Positions 22,519 to 31,295 of a stretch of DNA of 64,000 bases are shown here, in pieces. A program made the translations under genes and the position numbers. The stretch spans positions 1,065,001 to 1,129,000 of the forward strand of contig NZ_CP121106.1 in assembly GCF_029623755.1 (NCBI RefSeq). The letters run 5' to 3'. Below the pieces are notes generated by a model. That model saw only the letters and a program-made list of their open reading frames with translations. It ran no database searches and was not told where the DNA came from. Every line of letters starts with the position of its first letter. The first letter of the stretch is position 1. The DNA comes from Altererythrobacter sp. CAU 1644. Its GTDB lineage: Bacteria > Pseudomonadota > Alphaproteobacteria > Sphingomonadales > Sphingomonadaceae.

Positions 22519-23922
22519 TCAGTAGGCGCGTTCGTGGCGCAGTACGCTGAGCGTGCGCCACGCGATCAGCATGTCGCGCCAGATCGACCATGCCGCGATA
22601 TATTCAAGATCGGACTGCAACCGGTCGGTGAGGTCCTTTTCCTCCCAGGTGCTGCCCCTTTGCCCGCGGACCTGCGCCAAACCCGTCAGTCCCGGCTTGA
22701 GCGAATGCCGTTTCCAGTAGCGGGTGTCGATGTCCCAGAACAGCTTGTCATTCGCCCGGCTTCCCAGCGCGTGCGGACGCGGGCCGACGATCGACATCTC
22801 ACCCCGGATGACGTTCCATAGCTGGGGCAGCTCGTCGAAGCTGTTGCGCCTGAGCCACCGACCGATGCGAGTCACCCGGCGATCATCCTCGCGCGTCGAA
22901 CGCGCTCCCTCTGCGTCCCGGCCGTCCTCACGCATGGTGCGTAGCTTGTACATCGAGAAGAAGCGGTTCCCCTGGCCCATGCGGCGCTGCACGAACAGCA
23001 CCGGGCCGCCGTCTTCGAGCTTGATCAACAGCGCCGCGACCAGCAGCAGAGGCGCAAGCAGCACGAGCCCAGTAGCGGCCACCGCCAGGTCGAAGACGCG
23101 CTTCATCGTTCGCGCCCGCAGGCCTTGCTTGCCCACCGAGACGACCAACGTCGCCACGCCCTGATCTTCATGACGTCGCACGCCGACAGCGCCGAGTTCA
23201 TAGGCACTGGCGCTGACCACCTCGCCATGTACGCCGATCGACCTCAAGAGCAGGGCCCACTGGCCGCGTCTTTCGTGCGGGCAACTGACCACGACCCGAT
23301 CGCGAGCTGCGAACAAGCGACCCAGGCGATCGAGCATCTGCGGATCGTTTCTGAACGGATCGATATCCATCGACGCCGTACTGACGCGGTCGGAGTCCCG
23401 TTCGGAGAATTCGGGACCGCCATCGTCGATGACCAGGCAATTGCGCACTCGCCCTCCCCAGATGGATCGAACGAGCCAAGTCACGCCGAGCCGCGAGCCG
23501 GCGATCAGGATGAATGTGAAGACCAAGCCAAGCGTGAAGCTCCCGCGCGAGAAAGTCGCATTGGTCTTGAGGTAGAATGCGATGAAGTTGAGCAGCCCGG
23601 CGCCAATCATGAGCGCGACGGCCGCCTTGCCGATGGCAAAGCGCCAATCGGTCAGAGCCTGGGCGCAATAGGTGCGATTGTAGAGCGCGATGGTGTAGAA
23701 CAGCGGCATCAGCAATTGCCCCTGTTTCATCGCCCTCGGTTCGAGCCATGCGCCTTCGTAGGCGAGACCCGCGATCGCGAAACCGAGCAGGAGCAGCGCG
23801 CCATCGCCGAACAGCAAGGCGGCATAAAGTCGGAGCCGCCGCTGCTCAAGCGACGATGCCACGGGGATTTCCGTGTCATGCGCCCTGATGGCGCGGGTGA
23901 GGTCGGCAACCGGCTTGTTCAT
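22519..23922 (-). CDS. Polyprenyl-phosphate sugar-1-phosphate transferase (WcaJ/PssY type)
   Basis: A 467-residue exopolysaccharide-initiating enzyme. The N-terminal half has about four membrane helices and a CoA-binding-like domain; the C-terminal bacterial sugar transferase domain carries KRVFDLAVA (about 273-281), the YKLRTM segment, DELPQLWNV and SIVGPRPHA. It loads the first sugar phosphate onto undecaprenyl phosphate at the inner membrane. It fits functionally with galU and the exosortase-A-associated ligase and glycosyltransferase in this window. It lies downstream of holA on the same strand with a 103-bp gap; its own promoter there is not clear. Confidence 0.88.
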   Translation of the reverse strand: MNKPVADLTRAIRAHDTEIPVASSLEQRRLRLYAALLFGDGALLLLGFAIAGLAYEGAWLEPRAMKQGQLLMPLFYTIALYNRTYCAQALTDWRFAIGKAAVALMIGAGLLNFIAFYLKTNATFSRGSFTLGLVFTFILIAGSRLGVTWLVRSIWGGRVRNCLVIDDGGPEFSERDSDRVSTASMDIDPFRNDPQMLDRLGRLFAARDRVVVSCPHERRGQWALLLRSIGVHGEVVSASAYELGAVGVRRHEDQGVATLVVSVGKQGLRARTMKRVFDLAVAATGLVLLAPLLLVAALLIKLEDGGPVLFVQRRMGQGNRFFSMYKLRTMREDGRDAEGARSTREDDRRVTRIGRWLRRNSFDELPQLWNVIRGEMSIVGPRPHALGSRANDKLFWDIDTRYWKRHSLKPGLTGLAQVRGQRGSTWEEKDLTDRLQSDLEYIAAWSIWRDMLIAWRTLSVLRHERAY

Positions 23923-24025
23923 TTCTCGACCCGCTACTTCGCTGGAGCCGAATTACGCGCAAATACCTGGTTTGTGGAGCGAGCGAGGCGCCGAAACTGT
24001 TGATGAATCTACTGATTCCAACTGC

Positions 24026-25054
24026 TTAGCGGCGCGAGGCGAAGCGGGCGATCTCGACAAGGTCTTGAGCCAGCAGGGTTTCCGCCGCCTGGCTGTTGGT
24101 AATGAGCGCCCGATGCAATTCGATCAGACGCGGCCCCAATCGCTCCAACCGGTCCCCGCGCCAACGCGTCAACTGGTTGCGGATCTCGCGCTCTTCCTTC
24201 CAGAAGATCCCCAGTTGGGCCTTCTCGCCCTTGTTCATGGATTCAAGCGAGCCGCGTGGGCCAAGCTTCGCCGTGATCTGCGCCAGTTGCGCCGCGCGGC
24301 GCTCGATCGCCAGCAGCAGGCCGACCGGGTTCATGGAATGCTCGCGCATGCGCGCCAGTTCGCGGCCCAGCTTGCCAGTCTCGCCGGAGAGCACCGCATT
24401 GACCAGCGGCATGAAGCCGTCTTCTTCGGTCGCGGCACCAATCGCCTCGAGATCCGCCGCCTCGACGGTTTTGGGCGATTGCGGCGAGGCATCGCAATAG
24501 AGCGCAAGCTTGGTCACCTCAGATTGCGCCAGACGCACATCGAGATTGGCCCCTCGCGCGATCCGTTCCGCCAGGTCGCCATTGAGCCGAAGACCCGCAG
24601 CATCAGCCATTTGCCGGACGTTCGCCGAAACCGTCGCGAGGTCGGGCGGCCAGAACATGGCGACGAGCGCATCCTTGCGCTTCTCGAGCAGCTTTGCCGT
24701 GCGTGACTTGTCGGTTGCGCTCGTGGCGACGACGATCACCGGGCAGCCTTCGCCCTCGGCCAGCAAATGGTTGCCGATCGCGTCGAGCGCCTCATCACCA
24801 TTCGCGCGGACATAGATGTAGCGCGTGTCTCCGAACAGCGAGCCCGAGCGCGCCTCGTCGCCCAGGATAACCGGATCGCGCCGCAGGTCGGCGCCCGACA
24901 TTTCAACCCGCTCGCCGGGATCGTCGAGAAGCGTAATCAGATGCGCCGCTGCGGCCGCTGCCCCCGCCTCGTCAGGACCGCAAAAGAAAAAGGTCGAACA
25001 CTGCTCTGCCGCGCGCTGCGAAACCTGCCTGAAATCGCGCTGGGTCGCCTTCAC
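24026..25054 (-). CDS. holA: DNA polymerase III delta subunit
   Basis: A 342-residue protein with the HolA layout: N-terminal AAA+-like domain (FFFCGPDEAG near 22), middle VVVATSATDKSRTAKLLEKR segment and a C-terminal clamp-loader collar. It opens the sliding clamp as part of the replicative clamp loader. Its start overlaps the lptE stop by ATGA. This lptE-holA pairing after leuS is the usual alphaproteobacterial order. Confidence 0.9.
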   Translation of the reverse strand: MKATQRDFRQVSQRAAEQCSTFFFCGPDEAGAAAAAAHLITLLDDPGERVEMSGADLRRDPVILGDEARSGSLFGDTRYIYVRANGDEALDAIGNHLLAEGEGCPVIVVATSATDKSRTAKLLEKRKDALVAMFWPPDLATVSANVRQMADAAGLRLNGDLAERIARGANLDVRLAQSEVTKLALYCDASPQSPKTVEAADLEAIGAATEEDGFMPLVNAVLSGETGKLGRELARMREHSMNPVGLLLAIERRAAQLAQITAKLGPRGSLESMNKGEKAQLGIFWKEEREIRNQLTRWRGDRLERLGPRLIELHRALITNSQAAETLLAQDLVEIARFASRR

Positions 25055-25578
25055 TGGCCGAGGTTCTCCCCATCGCCCGGGCCTTCGGGTTCGACACCCT
25101 GACGCAGCCGCAAGGCAACGCGGCGGACCATTCGGTCGGCAAGATCGCTGGCGAGGTTTTCGAGTGCTGTCTGCTCGGCGGCAATTGTCGCATACTCAGA
25201 ACTCACCACATCGATCCCTGCATCGCTTCCGGCGCTTGCATCGAGCAGGATCTCGCCGCTCGCAAGCTCGATCAACTGGTAGCGCGAGCGCAAGATGCGG
25301 CGTTCGCGGCTGATCGTATCGTCACCCAGAACCCCAAGCCCTTCGAGCGAATCGTCGAGCCGGACATCGAGCCGATAGCGGGCGTCGGCATTGCCGGCGA
25401 CGCCGAGGCGATCGACCAGCGCATTGCGCACCAGCCAACCCGCCCTCCCCGGAATAGCAGGGACCTCTACCGCTGCCAGCCCCTGTGCCACATCCGCCCG
25501 GTTGCCTCCCGCATACATCGGCTGAAGGCCGCAAGCGGCGAGCGCGACACACAGGAAAAGGGCGAAGGCAGAACGCAT
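25051..25578 (-). CDS. lptE: LPS-assembly lipoprotein LptE
   Basis: A 175-residue lipoprotein: MRSAFALFLCVALAAC gives a signal peptide with lipobox cysteine at 16, then GLQPMYAGG, a hallmark of alphaproteobacterial LptE. It plugs the LptD barrel in the outer membrane during LPS insertion. Its ATG shares one base with the leuS TGA and its stop overlaps holA, so three genes are translated in series. Confidence 0.87.
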   Translation of the reverse strand: MRSAFALFLCVALAACGLQPMYAGGNRADVAQGLAAVEVPAIPGRAGWLVRNALVDRLGVAGNADARYRLDVRLDDSLEGLGVLGDDTISRERRILRSRYQLIELASGEILLDASAGSDAGIDVVSSEYATIAAEQTALENLASDLADRMVRRVALRLRQGVEPEGPGDGENLGQ

Positions 25579-28103
25579 CAGGTTACGATATTCACCAGCC
25601 GGTCGGGCACTACGATCACCTTGCGGATCTCTGCCCCGTCGAGCGAACGCTGGACCTTCTCGCTCGCCAGTGCAAGCGCCTCGAGGTCTTCTTTCGACGA
25701 ACCTTTGGGCGCAGTGAGCGTATCGCGCAGCTTGCCCTTGTGCTGGACGGCGATCGTCACCTCATCTTCGACCAACATGGCTTCGTCGACTTCGGGCCAG
25801 GCGGCGTTTGCGATCAGGCCCGACTCCCCTGCCTTGGCCCAGGCCTCTTCCGCGAGGTGCGGCATCATAGGTGCTGACAACAGCATCACGGAGCGAATGG
25901 CGAAATTGCGCGAGGCGCTCGACGGCGCCTTCTCTGCCGCGGCGGTGAGTTCGTAGATGCGGGCGACGGCCTTGTTGAACGAGAGCGCCTCGATATCCTC
26001 GGCGACCGCCTTGATCGCCTGATGTGCCTTGCGTTCAAGCGCGATGTCCTCGCCCTGGGCCGCGTCGTCGACGCTTTCGAACAGGCGCCACAGACGCTGA
26101 ACGAAGCGACCGCAGCCCTCGATCCCGGCGACCGACCACGGCAGGTCGCGCTCGGGCGGGCTGTCGGACAACATGAACCAGCGCACGGCATCGGCACCGA
26201 AGCGATCGATGATGTCGTCAGGGTCGACCGTGTTCTTCTTCGATTTGGACATCTTGACGACCCGGCCGATCTCGACCGGAAAGCCGTCTTCCTTGAGAAT
26301 CGCGCTGTCGCTTCGACGCTCGACTTCGGCAGGACTGAAATAGGTCTGCCGCCCGTCTTCCGGCGATCGGCGCGAGTAGAGCTCGTGCGTGACCATGCCC
26401 TGCGTAAACAGCGAAGCGAAGGGCTCGGCGAGATCGATCTGGCCCATGTGCGCCAGCGCGCGGGTCCAGAACCGGGCATAGAGCAGGTGCAGGATCGCAT
26501 GCTCGATCCCGCCGATATATTGCTCGACCGGGAGCCACTTGGCGACTTCGTCCTTGTCGAACGGCTTGTCGTCGGGCTGGCTGGCGAAGCGCAGAAAATA
26601 CCACGAACTGTCGACGAAGGTGTCGAGCGTGTCCGTTTCGCGCTCGGCCGCGCCGCCGCATTTGGGGCAATCGACGTGCTTCCAGCTTGGGTGGCGCAGC
26701 AGCGGATTGCCGGGCGTCTGGAAGTCGACATCTTCGGGCAGGGTGATCGGCAAGCTTGCCTTGGGCGCCGGCACGACGCCGCACTTGTCGCAATGGATGA
26801 ACGGGATCGGCGTGCCCCAATAGCGCTGGCGGCTGACGCCCCAGTCGCGCAGGCGCCACACGGTCGTGCCCTGACCCCATCCTTCGCGCTCGGCACGCGC
26901 GATCACTTCCGTCTTGGCGTCCTCGACAGCCATTCCGTCGAGGAAATCGGAATTCACGCAAACGCCGTCGCCCGGCTCGGCCTCGGTCCCGAACGGCCGG
27001 TCGGCCTGATCCATATCGGGCGCCACCACCCGCAGGATGGGTAGCCGATACTTGCTGGCGAACTCGAAGTCGCGCTGGTCGTGGCCGGGCACCGCCATGA
27101 TCGCTCCGGTGCCGTAGTCCATCAGCACGAAGTTCGCTATGTAGACAGGCAGATGCTCGCCGGTGAATGGGTGCACCGCGCCGATGCCGGTATCGAAGCC
27201 GAGCTTCTCGGCCGTCTCCAGCTCGGCTGCGGTCGTACCGCCGCGCTTGCATTGCTCGATGAATTTGGCTGCGTCGCAGTTCTGCGCCGCGACGGCCTGC
27301 GCCACCGGATGATCGGCAGCGACTGCAACGAAGCTCGCGCCGAAAATCGTGTCCGGCCGCGTGGTGTAAACCGGCAAGGTCTCGCCGTTCGAAAGCTGGA
27401 AGCTGAATTCGAGGCCCTGGCTCTTGCCGATCCAGTTCTCCTGCATCAGCCTGACCTTTTCCGGCCAGTCTTCGAGATCGCCCAGCCCCTCGAGCAACTC
27501 CTCGGCAAAATCGGTGATCTTGAGGAACCACTGGTTGAGCTTGCGCTTCTCGACCTCGGCGCCGCTGCGCCAACCCTTGCCGTCGATCACCTGCTCATTC
27601 GCGAGCACCGTCATGTCGACCGGGTCCCAATTGACCTCGCTCTCCTTGCGGTAAACCAGCCTCGCCTCATAGAGATCGAGGAACAGCGCCTGCTCATGGC
27701 CGTAGTATTCGGGCTCGCAGGTCGCCAGTTCGCGCGACCAGTCGAGCGCAAATCCAATGCGCTTCAATTGCGCCTTCATGTGTTCGATGTTGGCGCGGGT
27801 CCAGCCTCCCGGATGGACGCCCTTTTCCATGGCGGCGTTTTCGGCTGGCATGCCGAAGGCGTCCCATCCCATCGGGTGAAGAACTTCGAAACCGCGCATG
27901 CGCTTGTAACGGGCCAGCACGTCGCCCATCGTGTAGTTGCGCACATGGCCGATGTGGATGCGCCCCGAGGGATAGGGAAACATCTCGAGGACGTAGCTCT
28001 TGGGTTTGGGCGAGTTGCTGTCTGCCTCGAACGTGCCCGCTTTTTCCCAGGCACGCTGCCAGCGACCGTCGGCCGTGGACGGATCGAAACGCGTATCGGT
28101 CAT
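25578..28103 (-). CDS. leuS: Leucyl-tRNA synthetase
   Basis: An 841-residue class I aminoacyl-tRNA synthetase. The HIGH motif appears in SGRIHIGHVRNY (about 46-57) and KMSKSKKN lies near 619-626. The editing CP1 insertion (about 215-420) and the cysteine-rich zinc region CDKCGVV ... CPKCGG (about 440-490) are present. Length is normal. It follows the DUF3576 lipoprotein gene by 25 bp and is coupled to lptE. No leucine-rich leader peptide was found before this operon. Confidence 0.97.
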   Translation of the reverse strand: MTDTRFDPSTADGRWQRAWEKAGTFEADSNSPKPKSYVLEMFPYPSGRIHIGHVRNYTMGDVLARYKRMRGFEVLHPMGWDAFGMPAENAAMEKGVHPGGWTRANIEHMKAQLKRIGFALDWSRELATCEPEYYGHEQALFLDLYEARLVYRKESEVNWDPVDMTVLANEQVIDGKGWRSGAEVEKRKLNQWFLKITDFAEELLEGLGDLEDWPEKVRLMQENWIGKSQGLEFSFQLSNGETLPVYTTRPDTIFGASFVAVAADHPVAQAVAAQNCDAAKFIEQCKRGGTTAAELETAEKLGFDTGIGAVHPFTGEHLPVYIANFVLMDYGTGAIMAVPGHDQRDFEFASKYRLPILRVVAPDMDQADRPFGTEAEPGDGVCVNSDFLDGMAVEDAKTEVIARAEREGWGQGTTVWRLRDWGVSRQRYWGTPIPFIHCDKCGVVPAPKASLPITLPEDVDFQTPGNPLLRHPSWKHVDCPKCGGAAERETDTLDTFVDSSWYFLRFASQPDDKPFDKDEVAKWLPVEQYIGGIEHAILHLLYARFWTRALAHMGQIDLAEPFASLFTQGMVTHELYSRRSPEDGRQTYFSPAEVERRSDSAILKEDGFPVEIGRVVKMSKSKKNTVDPDDIIDRFGADAVRWFMLSDSPPERDLPWSVAGIEGCGRFVQRLWRLFESVDDAAQGEDIALERKAHQAIKAVAEDIEALSFNKAVARIYELTAAAEKAPSSASRNFAIRSVMLLSAPMMPHLAEEAWAKAGESGLIANAAWPEVDEAMLVEDEVTIAVQHKGKLRDTLTAPKGSSKEDLEALALASEKVQRSLDGAEIRKVIVVPDRLVNIVT

Positions 28104-28128
28104 GCTATCCCCGTTAGGGAAAGTTGGA

Positions 28129-28581
28129 TCAGGAAGCCACAGCCTGGCGGCGCAAGTCGCGCGCCTTGGTCAGGATAATGTCTTCGAGCTTCTGTACGGT
28201 CGCCGCCTGCACCGGCGCGTCGACCCAAGCGTTGCCCTGTGCGACCTGGCGGCTGGCGGCCACCCGAATGGCGTCGGCACGGAGATCCTGGTCGAGGATG
28301 GTCACAGTCACCTTGACCCGCTCGCCCGGATTGCTCGGGTTGGCGTACCAGTCCGTGATGATCACGCCGCCGGCGCTGTCGGCCTGCACCAGCGGCGCGA
28401 AGCTGACGGTTTCGAGCGCGGCGCGCCACAGGTAGGAATTGACCCCGATCGTGGTGATCTGCGACGCGGCAAGATCTGCTACCGGACGATCGCGACCACC
28501 GCAGGCTGCGAGCGTAGCGAGAGCAGCACAGACAAGCGCGAAGCGGGCCGGGCGGAAGGTCGAGAATTTCACGGCGCTCAT
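28129..28581 (-). CDS. DUF3576 lipoprotein
   Basis: A 150-residue protein of the DUF3576 family, which in alphaproteobacteria commonly precedes leuS. The N-terminus FALVCAALATLAAC ends with a lipobox cysteine near 27, so it is a predicted envelope lipoprotein. The rest is a compact alpha/beta domain (GVNSYLWRAALETVSFAPL). Function is unknown; linkage to lptE suggests an envelope role by inference. It is the first gene of the leuS operon, about 32 bp behind the predicted transcription start. Confidence 0.82.
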   Translation of the reverse strand: MSAVKFSTFRPARFALVCAALATLAACGGRDRPVADLAASQITTIGVNSYLWRAALETVSFAPLVQADSAGGVIITDWYANPSNPGERVKVTVTILDQDLRADAIRVAASRQVAQGNAWVDAPVQAATVQKLEDIILTKARDLRRQAVAS

Positions 28582-28619
28582 GATCGGTAGTGGTCCTCAG
28601 TCAAAATCTGTGATTGCGC

Positions 28620-28647
28620 TCTATAACCGCCCCGACGCAAGCGGCAA
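28620..28647 (-). promoter_or_regulatory. Sigma70-like promoter of the DUF3576-leuS-lptE-holA operon
   Basis: On the minus strand TTGCCG (28647-28642) and TATAGA (28625-28620) are separated by 16 bp and sit about 40 bp before the DUF3576 start. This gives a short leader with no room for an attenuator. Confidence 0.5.
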
Positions 28648-28948
28648 GGCGTGAGACGCAGGCTGCGGCCATGAATGGTGTATTCCATGCCCCGATTTCT
28701 CAAGCGGTCCTGCAGTTTACCATAGCTGAATGGACGGGAAGATCTGCTGAAGCATTCGAATCGTGCCGGCCCGAATCGATTCTGTTGAGCCTGTGCAACA
28801 GATTCTTGCGCAAGGCCTAATAAATGCGAGAATTGATTGCGCGGCTGGCGCAAGCGATTCTATTGTTTGAAATTATCGACTCAGGTGTCCTGCGCCAACT
28901 GCACAACGGTCAGGCACAGTTCAGCCAGAGTCCGCATAGGAAGTGGCG
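28648..28948. other. Divergent intergenic region, relatively AT-rich, with short inverted repeats
   Basis: About 300 bp without a convincing gene. Seen: a GAATGGTGTATTCC element (28673-28686), a 7-bp hairpin TCTGTTG/CAACAGA with an 8-nt loop (28781-28802), and the palindrome CTTGCGCAAG (28805-28814). No tRNA or clear terminator. It must hold the promoter of the exported protein gene at 28949; none could be assigned. Confidence 0.5.
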
Positions 28949-29725
28949 ATGATTCGCCGTAGTGGGAATGGACGAAACGTGATGGCACGCAAGGCATCCA
29001 AGGCAGGAAAGGCGCTCCGGCTGCCCTTGCTGCTGGCCGGCGTCGGTATCGCCTTTGCAATTCCTTCGGCCGGACTTGCCGCGCTGGCGCTGGCAAATGG
29101 CGAGACTACGGCGCGGGCCGACTTCGGAATTTTCACGCCGGCCTCGGTCGATCCCCAGCTCGCGCGCCGCGTGGCAGCCAAGATCGGTGACCCTAAGCTG
29201 CGGTTCACTCCTGCTGGGACTGCGACCAGGCGCGATCGCACGGTAACCGTCGCGGTGCGCGTCGATAGCGACGTAGCCCAGGCGATCTCGGTCCGTCAGT
29301 CGATTGAATCTGCGCCCGGCGCGGCCAAGGGCATCGCCGCGATTACTCCGGCGCGGTATAACCTCGGGCTGGCTCGCGGTTACCAGAGCTTCGCGCGGCC
29401 TGTTGCCCTGCCCGATACCGTGCGCAAGATCGATATGCCCGATCTTTCCAAGTTCGAGCCTGCCGGTCCGACCGCTCCCGACAAGCCAAGCCGCTTCCAA
29501 CCGCGCATCGCGCTGGAAGAAAAAGGGCAGACTGGTCGTACGGCCGGGACGCTCGAGGGGCTCGGCACCTCCACCGTCGATCTTGGCGGTTCCTATCGCG
29601 TGGTCGGCAACCTCAACGTGACGGCTGGTGTCCGCCTGTCGCAAGAGCGCGATCGCCTCGCTCCGCTCACCGATGCCAAGGCCGACAATCAGGCTGTCTA
29701 TGTCGGCACGCAAATTCGATTCTAG
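28949..29725 (+). CDS. Exported protein with beta-barrel-like C-terminus, unknown function
   Basis: A 258-residue protein not matched to a named family. A basic start (RKASKAGKALRLP) precedes a hydrophobic signal or anchor (about 25-50). The middle is Pro/Ala-rich and probably flexible. The last ~50 residues alternate hydrophobic and polar positions and end in YVGTQIRF, the pattern of a final outer-membrane beta-strand recognised by Bam. ATG 28949 is preceded by AGGAAG at 5 bp, so it is preferred over the GTG two codons earlier. A strong terminator follows. Likely envelope protein; no enzymatic motif seen. Confidence 0.68.
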   Translation: MIRRSGNGRNVMARKASKAGKALRLPLLLAGVGIAFAIPSAGLAALALANGETTARADFGIFTPASVDPQLARRVAAKIGDPKLRFTPAGTATRRDRTVTVAVRVDSDVAQAISVRQSIESAPGAAKGIAAITPARYNLGLARGYQSFARPVALPDTVRKIDMPDLSKFEPAGPTAPDKPSRFQPRIALEEKGQTGRTAGTLEGLGTSTVDLGGSYRVVGNLNVTAGVRLSQERDRLAPLTDAKADNQAVYVGTQIRF

Positions 29726-29766
29726 AGCGGTTTCCGTCTGATCGCCTCATACATTCGTATGCCCCA

Positions 29767-29787
29767 CCCCGCTTCGGCGGGGTTTTT
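29767..29787 (+). terminator. Rho-independent terminator
   Basis: CCCCGC, a TTCG loop and GCGGGG (29767-29782) followed by five T (29783-29787). It closes the exported-protein gene 41 bp after its stop and lies before phaB. Confidence 0.92.
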
Positions 29788-29849
29788 CATTCCATTTACG
29801 CTACGGCACCGCTAGTCCATGGGAAAAGCCTATGTATGGAGAGTGACTT

Positions 29850-30572
29850 ATGGCGCGTGTTGCAGTTGTTACGGGTGGGACTCGCGGGATCGGCCGCGCG
29901 ATTTGCGAACGGCTGCAGGCGGACGGGTTTACCGTCGTGGCCAATTACGCCGGCAATGATGCTGCCGCCAACCAGCTGAAGGCCGACACCGGAATCGCTA
30001 GCTACAAATGGGACGTGGGCGACCATCAGGCGTGCCTTGAAGGCTGCAAGAAGATCGAAGAAGAGGTTGGCCCGATCGATGTGGTCGTGAACAACGCCGG
30101 GATCACGCGCGACGGCACGCTGCACAAAATGTCCTACGACGACTGGCACGAGGTCATGCGCATCAACCTCGGCGGTTGCTTCAACATGGCCAAGGCCTGC
30201 TTCCCGGGCATGCGCGAGCGGGGCTGGGGCCGGATCGTCAATATCGGCTCGATCAACGGGCAGGCCGGCCAATATGGCCAGGTCAACTACGCCGCAGCCA
30301 AATCCGGCATTCACGGCTTTACCAAGGCGCTGGCGCAGGAAGGCGCGAAGTTCGGCGTGACCGTCAACGCGATCGCGCCGGGCTATATCGATACCGACAT
30401 GGTTGCCGCCGTGCCCGAGCCGGTTCTCGAAAAGATCGTCGCCAAGATCCCGGTGGGCCGGCTGGGTCATGCCGAAGAAATCGCCCGCGGGGTCAGTTTC
30501 CTCTGCGCCGAAGAAGGTGGGTTCGTCACCGGCTCGACCATGAGCATCAACGGCGGCCAGCACATGTATTGA
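29850..30572 (+). CDS. phaB: Acetoacetyl-CoA reductase
   Basis: A 240-residue short-chain dehydrogenase. TGGTRGIG (8-15) is the cofactor loop, NNAG sits near 88-91, and the catalytic Ser-Tyr-Lys are in GSINGQAGQYGQVNYAAAKS (about 138-157). The GYIDTDMV segment is typical of PhbB-type reductases that make (R)-3-hydroxybutyryl-CoA with NADPH for PHB synthesis. GGAG lies upstream of the ATG. phaA and phaC are not adjacent. A hairpin follows the stop codon directly. Confidence 0.92.
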   Translation: MARVAVVTGGTRGIGRAICERLQADGFTVVANYAGNDAAANQLKADTGIASYKWDVGDHQACLEGCKKIEEEVGPIDVVVNNAGITRDGTLHKMSYDDWHEVMRINLGGCFNMAKACFPGMRERGWGRIVNIGSINGQAGQYGQVNYAAAKSGIHGFTKALAQEGAKFGVTVNAIAPGYIDTDMVAAVPEPVLEKIVAKIPVGRLGHAEEIARGVSFLCAEEGGFVTGSTMSINGGQHMY

Positions 30573-30577
30573 GGCAA

Positions 30578-30600
30578 GGGGCGCCGCCGTCTGGCGTCCC
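30578..30600 (+). terminator. Hairpin just after phaB
   Basis: GGGGCGCC and GGCGTCCC pair over 8 bp (one G-T) around a 7-nt loop, starting 6 bp after the phaB stop. No T-tract follows, so it is a possible weak terminator or 3' stabiliser. Confidence 0.45.
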
Positions 30601-30723
30601 TACCATCAGGTTGGCCTGCAAGTTAACGAAACTGACCATAAAGTAGGCCGAGTGCGAATTTTTCCCGGAATCCTGCGGGTAAGCGATGTGCAGTCTGCAC
30701 TTTCCGGCTAGAATGCCTGGCAG

Positions 30724-30987
30724 ATGCCGCCGCCCTACCACCCTCCTGTCAAGCGTTCGGTCGAGATCGCCGGGCACAAGACCTCGATCAGCCTTGAGCC
30801 GATCTTCTGGGATATGCTGCGCGAGGCTGCGGAGGAACAGGGCCTCCCGATCAACGCCCTAGTCGCCGCAATCGACGAGGAACGCATCGCATCGGACACT
30901 CCGCCGGGATTGGCGGGCGCGATCCGCATCTGGCTGGTCGACAGATACGCCAAGGGCGGCCCCGCGAAGGAGCCGCCCCTGGATTAG
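30724..30987 (+). CDS. Ribbon-helix-helix domain protein
   Basis: An 87-residue protein with an N-terminal RHH_4-type fold: the strand KRSVEIAGHKTSISLE is followed by two helices (PIFWDMLREAAEEQG and PINALVAAIDEER). Such small proteins may bind DNA as dimers, but targets are unknown. The C-terminal tail is Gly/Pro-rich. The ATG lacks a strong ribosome-binding site. It is convergent with the small membrane protein gene, 12 bp apart. Confidence 0.75.
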   Translation: MPPPYHPPVKRSVEIAGHKTSISLEPIFWDMLREAAEEQGLPINALVAAIDEERIASDTPPGLAGAIRIWLVDRYAKGGPAKEPPLD

Positions 30988-30999
30988 CGCTTTAATCGC

Positions 31000-31233
31000 T
31001 TAGTAGTTGGCTGGCGGATCGCTGGCGGGAAAGCTCTCGTCGCTTTCCTCGTCGGTCTTGTCCCATTCGCCCGCGGGCTTGTCGCGCATGGCTTCAGGCC
31101 CGGCATCGCGAACGTCGGTGTGGCTTCCTTGAGGCTGGTTGCCGGCAAAAGCGGCATGGCCGCCCTTGTTCTTCTCGTAATAGCGATAGCCGAGATAGCC
31201 GAGGGCTCCCAGGCCGAGCATCTTGATAAGCAT
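31000..31233 (-). CDS. Small membrane-anchored protein with DESFPASDPP tail
   Basis: A 77-residue protein: short hydrophobic N-terminus (MLIKMLGLGALGYLGYRYY), glycine/charged middle and a C-terminal SDESFPASDPPANY. The DESFPASDPP sequence recurs at the ends of small alphaproteobacterial proteins of unknown role. AAGGAA precedes the ATG at 31233, supporting translation. It lies 62 bp after murA on the same strand and is probably in its transcript. Function unknown. Confidence 0.7.
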   Translation of the reverse strand: MLIKMLGLGALGYLGYRYYEKNKGGHAAFAGNQPQGSHTDVRDAGPEAMRDKPAGEWDKTDEESDESFPASDPPANY

Positions 31234-31295
31234 CGGAAAATTCCTTTCTTGCCCCTTCAACGGACGAGGCTGCCGAAAGGTCCGAAAGCGAATGC

